8,323 nt of DNA from an uncultured bacterium (GTDB taxonomy: Bacteria > Actinomycetota > Actinomycetes > S36-B12), in assembly GCA_903908025.1 (NCBI GenBank), contig CAIVQM010000360.1, positions 1-8,323 of the forward strand, in the 5' to 3' direction. Positions 4,949-8,323 of this stretch are shown one piece after another (the first letter of the stretch is position 1; every line of letters starts with the position of its first letter). The notes below the pieces were generated by a model, which saw only the letters and a program-made list of their open reading frames with translations, was not told the DNA's origin and made no database searches. A program made the position numbers and the translations under genes.

Positions 4949-7506
4949 CCCCAGCCTCCTGGACCCAGCCAGTCGACGACGTCGGCCTGGTCCCGTTCGG
5001 TAGCGGTCTGGAGCGCGGACTGGACGAGCGTTCGCTCTGCACGCGCGGCATTCAGCTGGAGATCCTGGCGGGCCTTGGGCTGCCGGTGGGCGCCGGCCTG
5101 ACCATTCCTGTCCCCAACGTTCCGGGCTTCACCTCGCCCGATCGCGCCAAGGCCGCCATGAACCTGCTGGAGAGCATCTCCGGCCGGCAGATCAGCGGCA
5201 CGACGGACACCGGCGGGCTCGTCCTGCTGAGGCTCAGTGCCAGCGCACCCGTCGAGGCAGCGGGTCTGCCGCCCGACCTCGTCTGTCTGGGATTGCGCCG
5301 CAGCATCATCCCCGACGGGCTGGGGGCAAAAGCGCGCAGCGACCTTGGCAGCGCCTGGTGGAAGACCGCGGTATTCATTGCGGAGCACGCCCTGGGCGTG
5401 CCTGGCGAGGACCTGGGCACCCTGGACTTCGACTACCCCGACGTGATCGAGCGAGTTGAGCCGTTCAAGCGCCTCTGCGAGGAGAAGGGCTCGTCGCCCT
5501 TCCCCAGCAAGCGATCCGAGCAGGTTGCTGCCGGGGCGAAGGCCATGATCGAGCGATGGAACTCGCCGCGCGCCGCCCGTGCCCGCAAGAAGCAGAACCT
5601 GCCACCGGACCTGCCGCTCGCCCTTCACCTCGAGACCGTCGTCGTCACCGAGCACGATGATGAGGGCCACGGCTTCGCGGTGTCGCGGGACATGGCATCG
5701 GGCCACTTCGCGCCCAACGGTGCCTTCCACCACGGATTCCGCTGGAGCGGCGAGCGTCAGCCGACGGGTCATCCGCTGAGCGAGCTGCCCGACGGGGTCG
5801 AGATGCTCACCGGGGTTCTCGCTGAGCTCGAGGGTCGACTGCGCAGTTCCGTCATCGTCGACTTCGAGTACGGCCCGGACGGTCTGGCCCTCGTGGGACT
5901 GGAGCAGATGCGCCGGCCCAATGCCCGTGTCGCCACCAGCCTCGCCGTCGACCTCGCCATTCGTGGCATCACCGACGAGGTCGAGGCGGTGCGGAGTACG
6001 TCGCCCGTGCATGTCCTCGAGCTCCTCCACCCGCAGCCCAAGCTCACCGGCGACGAGATCCCGTTCGTCTCGGGCCTTGGTGCATCGCCGGGTGCGGCCG
6101 TGGGCCGGATTGCCCTCGACAGCGAGGCCGCCGTCGAGTACATGGAGGCCGGCGAGCCTGCCCTCCTCGTGATGAGCGAGACCACGCCGGGCGATCTGCC
6201 GGGAATGATGGCTGCGGCGGGAATCCTGACGCTCAACGGCGGGTCCGCCTCGCATGCGGCCGTGGTCGCTCGCGGGATGGGACGGCCGGCCGTCTGCGGT
6301 GCCAGCGGTATGCGGATCGATCGTGAGGCCGGAACCGTCACCGCGGGCGAGCACGTGCTCAACGCCGGCGACATCCTGTCGATTGACGGGGCCACCGGAA
6401 TCGCCTACGTCGGTGAGTTGTCCATCGAGCGTCCGGGCCCGTCGCCGAGCCTCACCACGTTGCTTGGCTGGGCTGACGACTCCCGTCGCCTGGGTGTGCG
6501 GGCCAATGCTGACACCGGAGTAGATGCGACCACCGCGATCGACAACGGTGCAGAGGGAATTGGGCTCTGTCGCACCGAGCACCAGTTCCTCGGCGACCGG
6601 CTGCCCTTGGTGCGGCGGGTGATCCTGTCGCACGATTTCGACGCAGAGGCGGCCGCGCTGGCGGCCCTTGCCGATGCCCAGCGCGAGGACTTCCGCGAAC
6701 TGCTGCTCGCCGTGGGCGATCGCCCCGTGACCGTCCGGCTGCTCGACGCACCCATGCACGAGTTCCTGCCTGCGACAGCTGCCGATGCCGAGGACGAGCA
6801 TCAGGCCCGCATGCTGGAGCACCTGCACGAGGAGAACCCGATGCTCGGGGTGCGTGGCGTCCGCCTCGCCCTGATGCACGAGGGTCTCTACCCGGCGCAG
6901 GTGGAGGGCCTGTTCAACGCGTGGGTCGATGTGGTGTCGGAGCACGATGTCCGACCCGAACTCGAGGTCATGGTCCCGCTGGTGTCGATCCCGGAGGAGC
7001 TCGTGATGATGCTCCGGCTGATTCGGCGGGTGAATCAGGAGGTCGCGTCCCGCACCGGCGTCCTCGTGCCGTTCAAGATCGGGACGATGGTCGAGACACC
7101 CCGTGCTGCCCTGATGGCCGACAAGCTGGCGCAGTGGGCGGAGTTCCTCTCCTTCGGCACCAACGACCTGACCCAGCTCACCTATGGCTTCTCACGGGAC
7201 GACGTCGAGCGACGCATGCTCGGCACCTATCTGGAGAAGGGCCTGATGACGGCCAGCCCGTTCGCCGAACTCGACGACCAGGGCGTTGCGGTGCTGATGG
7301 AATACGCCGTGACGAAGGCCCGCTCCGTGCGCCCCGACATCAAATTGGGCATCTGCGGGGAGCACGGCGGCGACCCGTCATCCATCGCCATCTGCGAGGG
7401 TCTGGGGCTCGACTACGTCTCCTGCTCGCCCCAGCGGATCCCGTTGGCTCGGCTGGCAGCGGCCCATGCCCGCGTCGGCCTGGACGAAGCCGGTACCGGA
7501 TCGTGA
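4945..7506 (+). CDS. Pyruvate, phosphate dikinase-like protein with divergent ATP-binding domain
   Basis: 853 residues, close to the usual PPDK length. The canonical enzyme interconverts ATP, phosphate and pyruvate with AMP, PPi and PEP through a phosphohistidine. The central domain is intact: LNGGSASHAAVVARGMG with phospho-accepting His437 (6253-6255). So is the C-terminal PEP/pyruvate barrel: EGIGLCRTEH (Arg543), RLLDAPMHEFLP, NPMLGVRG, IGTMVETPRAALMAD, SFGTNDLTQLTYGFSRDD and ICGEHGGDPSS with catalytic Cys804. The N-terminal ATP-grasp (about 1-345) is eroded. GGKG reads CTRG (32-35), the SGARxSMPGMMD loop is replaced by LSASAPVEAAGLPPD, and the glycine-rich and QGEDVV loops are gone. RWNSPRA, the acidic D306-x-E308 and a QxR-like EQMR remain. 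Its own ATP-dependent half-reaction is therefore doubtful. The GTG start overlaps the upstream stop, and its only GGAGGA is 24 bases away, which suggests translational coupling. It could be a specialised phosphotransferase rather than a true PPDK. Confidence 0.92.
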   Translation: MTPASWTQPVDDVGLVPFGSGLERGLDERSLCTRGIQLEILAGLGLPVGAGLTIPVPNVPGFTSPDRAKAAMNLLESISGRQISGTTDTGGLVLLRLSASAPVEAAGLPPDLVCLGLRRSIIPDGLGAKARSDLGSAWWKTAVFIAEHALGVPGEDLGTLDFDYPDVIERVEPFKRLCEEKGSSPFPSKRSEQVAAGAKAMIERWNSPRAARARKKQNLPPDLPLALHLETVVVTEHDDEGHGFAVSRDMASGHFAPNGAFHHGFRWSGERQPTGHPLSELPDGVEMLTGVLAELEGRLRSSVIVDFEYGPDGLALVGLEQMRRPNARVATSLAVDLAIRGITDEVEAVRSTSPVHVLELLHPQPKLTGDEIPFVSGLGASPGAAVGRIALDSEAAVEYMEAGEPALLVMSETTPGDLPGMMAAAGILTLNGGSASHAAVVARGMGRPAVCGASGMRIDREAGTVTAGEHVLNAGDILSIDGATGIAYVGELSIERPGPSPSLTTLLGWADDSRRLGVRANADTGVDATTAIDNGAEGIGLCRTEHQFLGDRLPLVRRVILSHDFDAEAAALAALADAQREDFRELLLAVGDRPVTVRLLDAPMHEFLPATAADAEDEHQARMLEHLHEENPMLGVRGVRLALMHEGLYPAQVEGLFNAWVDVVSEHDVRPELEVMVPLVSIPEELVMMLRLIRRVNQEVASRTGVLVPFKIGTMVETPRAALMADKLAQWAEFLSFGTNDLTQLTYGFSRDDVERRMLGTYLEKGLMTASPFAELDDQGVAVLMEYAVTKARSVRPDIKLGICGEHGGDPSSIAICEGLGLDYVSCSPQRIPLARLAAAHARVGLDEAGTGS

Positions 7507-7527
7507 CCGGCAAGTACTTGGAAGACC

Positions 7528-7555
7528 TTGCATATTCGGTTTTCGCCTGTAGTGT
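7528..7555 (+). promoter_or_regulatory. Candidate promoter for the ABC transporter gene
   Basis: TTGCAT (7528-7533) and TAGTGT (7550-7555) are 16 bases apart, in a locally AT-rich stretch between the PPDK-like stop and the ATPase start. TAGTGT fits the loose TAnnnT form of actinobacterial -10 boxes; the -35 box is weak. A start near 7562 would leave a short leader containing the GGAGG at 7571-7575. The ATPase could instead be read through from the upstream operon. Confidence 0.35.
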
Positions 7556-7579
7556 TCTAGCGGTTATGAGGGAGGCGAA

Positions 7580-8323
7580 ATGACGACGGCCCTGTCGGTC
7601 CTGCATGCTTCGAAGATCTTCGGTGCGCAGGTTGCACTCGACGATGTCAGCATCGACGTCGCCCCTGGCGAGGTCCGGGCACTCGTCGGCCAGAACGGCT
7701 GCGGGAAGTCCACCCTGATCAAGATCCTGGCCGGCTTCCACGAGCCCGAGCCGGGAACCGAGGCATCGGTCGGCGGCGAGACCCTCCCCTTCCTCGACCC
7801 GATCGCGAGCGAGGCCGTCGGCCTGCGCTTCGTGCATCAGGACCTCGGGCTCGTCGGAAACCTCGACGCCGTCGACAACATGGCCATGGGCCAGGGCTAC
7901 ATCACCCGGGGCCTGAAGACGATCAACTGGCGCAAGGAACGGGCTACAGCCCGCGAGGCCCTCGCCGCCCTTGGTTACGACATCGACGTCCGCGTGCCGG
8001 TCGCCGGCCTGCAGATGTCCGAGCGCACGGCTGTAGCCATCGCCCGGGCGATGTCCGACCGCGGCAGCCCCGTGCGGATGCTGATCCTTGACGAGCCCAC
8101 TGCGAACCTTCCTGATGCCGAGGCCCAGCGGCTGTACTCCTTGGTGCGACGCGTCGCTGACTCCGGAGTGGCGGTGCTGTTCGTCTCGCACCACTTCGAC
8201 GAGGTATTCGAGATGGCCGACTCCGTCACGGTGCTCCGCGACGGCAAGCACATCATCACGCGGCCCGTCGAGGGGCTGTCCGAGGAAGAGCTCATCGAAC
8301 TCGTCATCGGCCGCAACCTCGAA
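7580..8323 (+). CDS. Sugar-type ABC transporter ATP-binding protein, N-terminal part (3' end outside window)
   Basis: 248 residues are visible and the frame is open at the window edge. Motifs of an ABC ATPase appear in order: Walker A GQNGCGKST (37-45), Q-loop Gln87 in RFVHQDLGLV, Walker B LILDEP (168-173), and switch His204 in FVSHHFDE. RxxVHQDLGLV and the spacing resemble the first half of double-ATPase proteins of the RbsA/MglA (carbohydrate uptake) class, which are about 500 residues, so a second ATPase half probably lies beyond the window. The signature motif, normally LSxGQ, reads LQMSE (144-148), ahead of RTAVAIARAM. GGAGG at 7571-7575 supports the ATG at 7580. It is 73 bases after the PPDK-like gene on the same strand, which suggests uptake of a compound handled by the nearby enzymes. 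The substrate is unknown. Confidence 0.93.
   Translation, partial: MTTALSVLHASKIFGAQVALDDVSIDVAPGEVRALVGQNGCGKSTLIKILAGFHEPEPGTEASVGGETLPFLDPIASEAVGLRFVHQDLGLVGNLDAVDNMAMGQGYITRGLKTINWRKERATAREALAALGYDIDVRVPVAGLQMSERTAVAIARAMSDRGSPVRMLILDEPTANLPDAEAQRLYSLVRRVADSGVAVLFVSHHFDEVFEMADSVTVLRDGKHIITRPVEGLSEEELIELVIGRNLE

Noticed and set aside
4864..6945. 693-residue open frame on the - strand
   Set aside because: Antisense to the PPDK-like gene, whose motifs are unmistakable. Composition is His/Arg/Gly-rich low-information sequence typical of shadows.
7340..8251. 303-residue open frame on the - strand
   Set aside because: Antisense to the end of the PPDK-like gene and to the ABC ATPase with intact Walker motifs.

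Overview
The window is GC-rich and densely coding. Long antisense open frames, GTG/TTG starts, strong Shine-Dalgarno sites and protein families typical of high-GC Gram-positives point to an actinobacterium (inference; genus not determinable from the sequence alone). There is no RNA gene, CRISPR array, insertion sequence or other mobile element that I can support, and no stretch over 300 bases lacks a gene.

Layout. (1) Bases 2-949, + strand: the C-terminal part of a phosphoenolpyruvate-utilising, dikinase-superfamily enzyme ending in its swivelling phosphohistidine domain. It is followed by a bidirectional hairpin terminator (967-1002) shared with the convergent gene. (2) Bases 1032-4139, - strand: a two-gene redox unit. 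A zinc-dependent medium-chain alcohol dehydrogenase (3090-4139) is transcribed first, then an Old-Yellow-Enzyme/trimethylamine-dehydrogenase-like flavoprotein (1032-3008). A perfect 36-bp palindrome lies between them. (3) Bases 4140-4333: a divergent control region with an AT-rich core. (4) Bases 4334-7506, + strand: a 204-residue protein of unknown function, translationally coupled by a 4-bp overlap to an 853-residue pyruvate, phosphate dikinase (PPDK)-like protein. The PPDK-like protein keeps its phosphohistidine and PEP/pyruvate domains but has an eroded ATP-binding domain. (5) Bases 7580-8323, + strand: the start of a sugar-type ABC transporter ATPase, running off the window.

Working interpretation (inference). 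The region looks like a catabolic island in which an imported compound could be handled by an alcohol dehydrogenase and an ene-reductase or amine-dehydrogenase-like flavoprotein. Two dikinase-family proteins could provide phosphoryl transfer from ATP or PEP, by analogy with phenylphosphate synthase or rifampin phosphotransferase. The most unusual elements are the PPDK-like protein with a degenerate ATP-grasp and its coupled small partner, the flavoprotein lacking one Fe-S cysteine and the usual active-site tyrosine, and the loopless palindrome.
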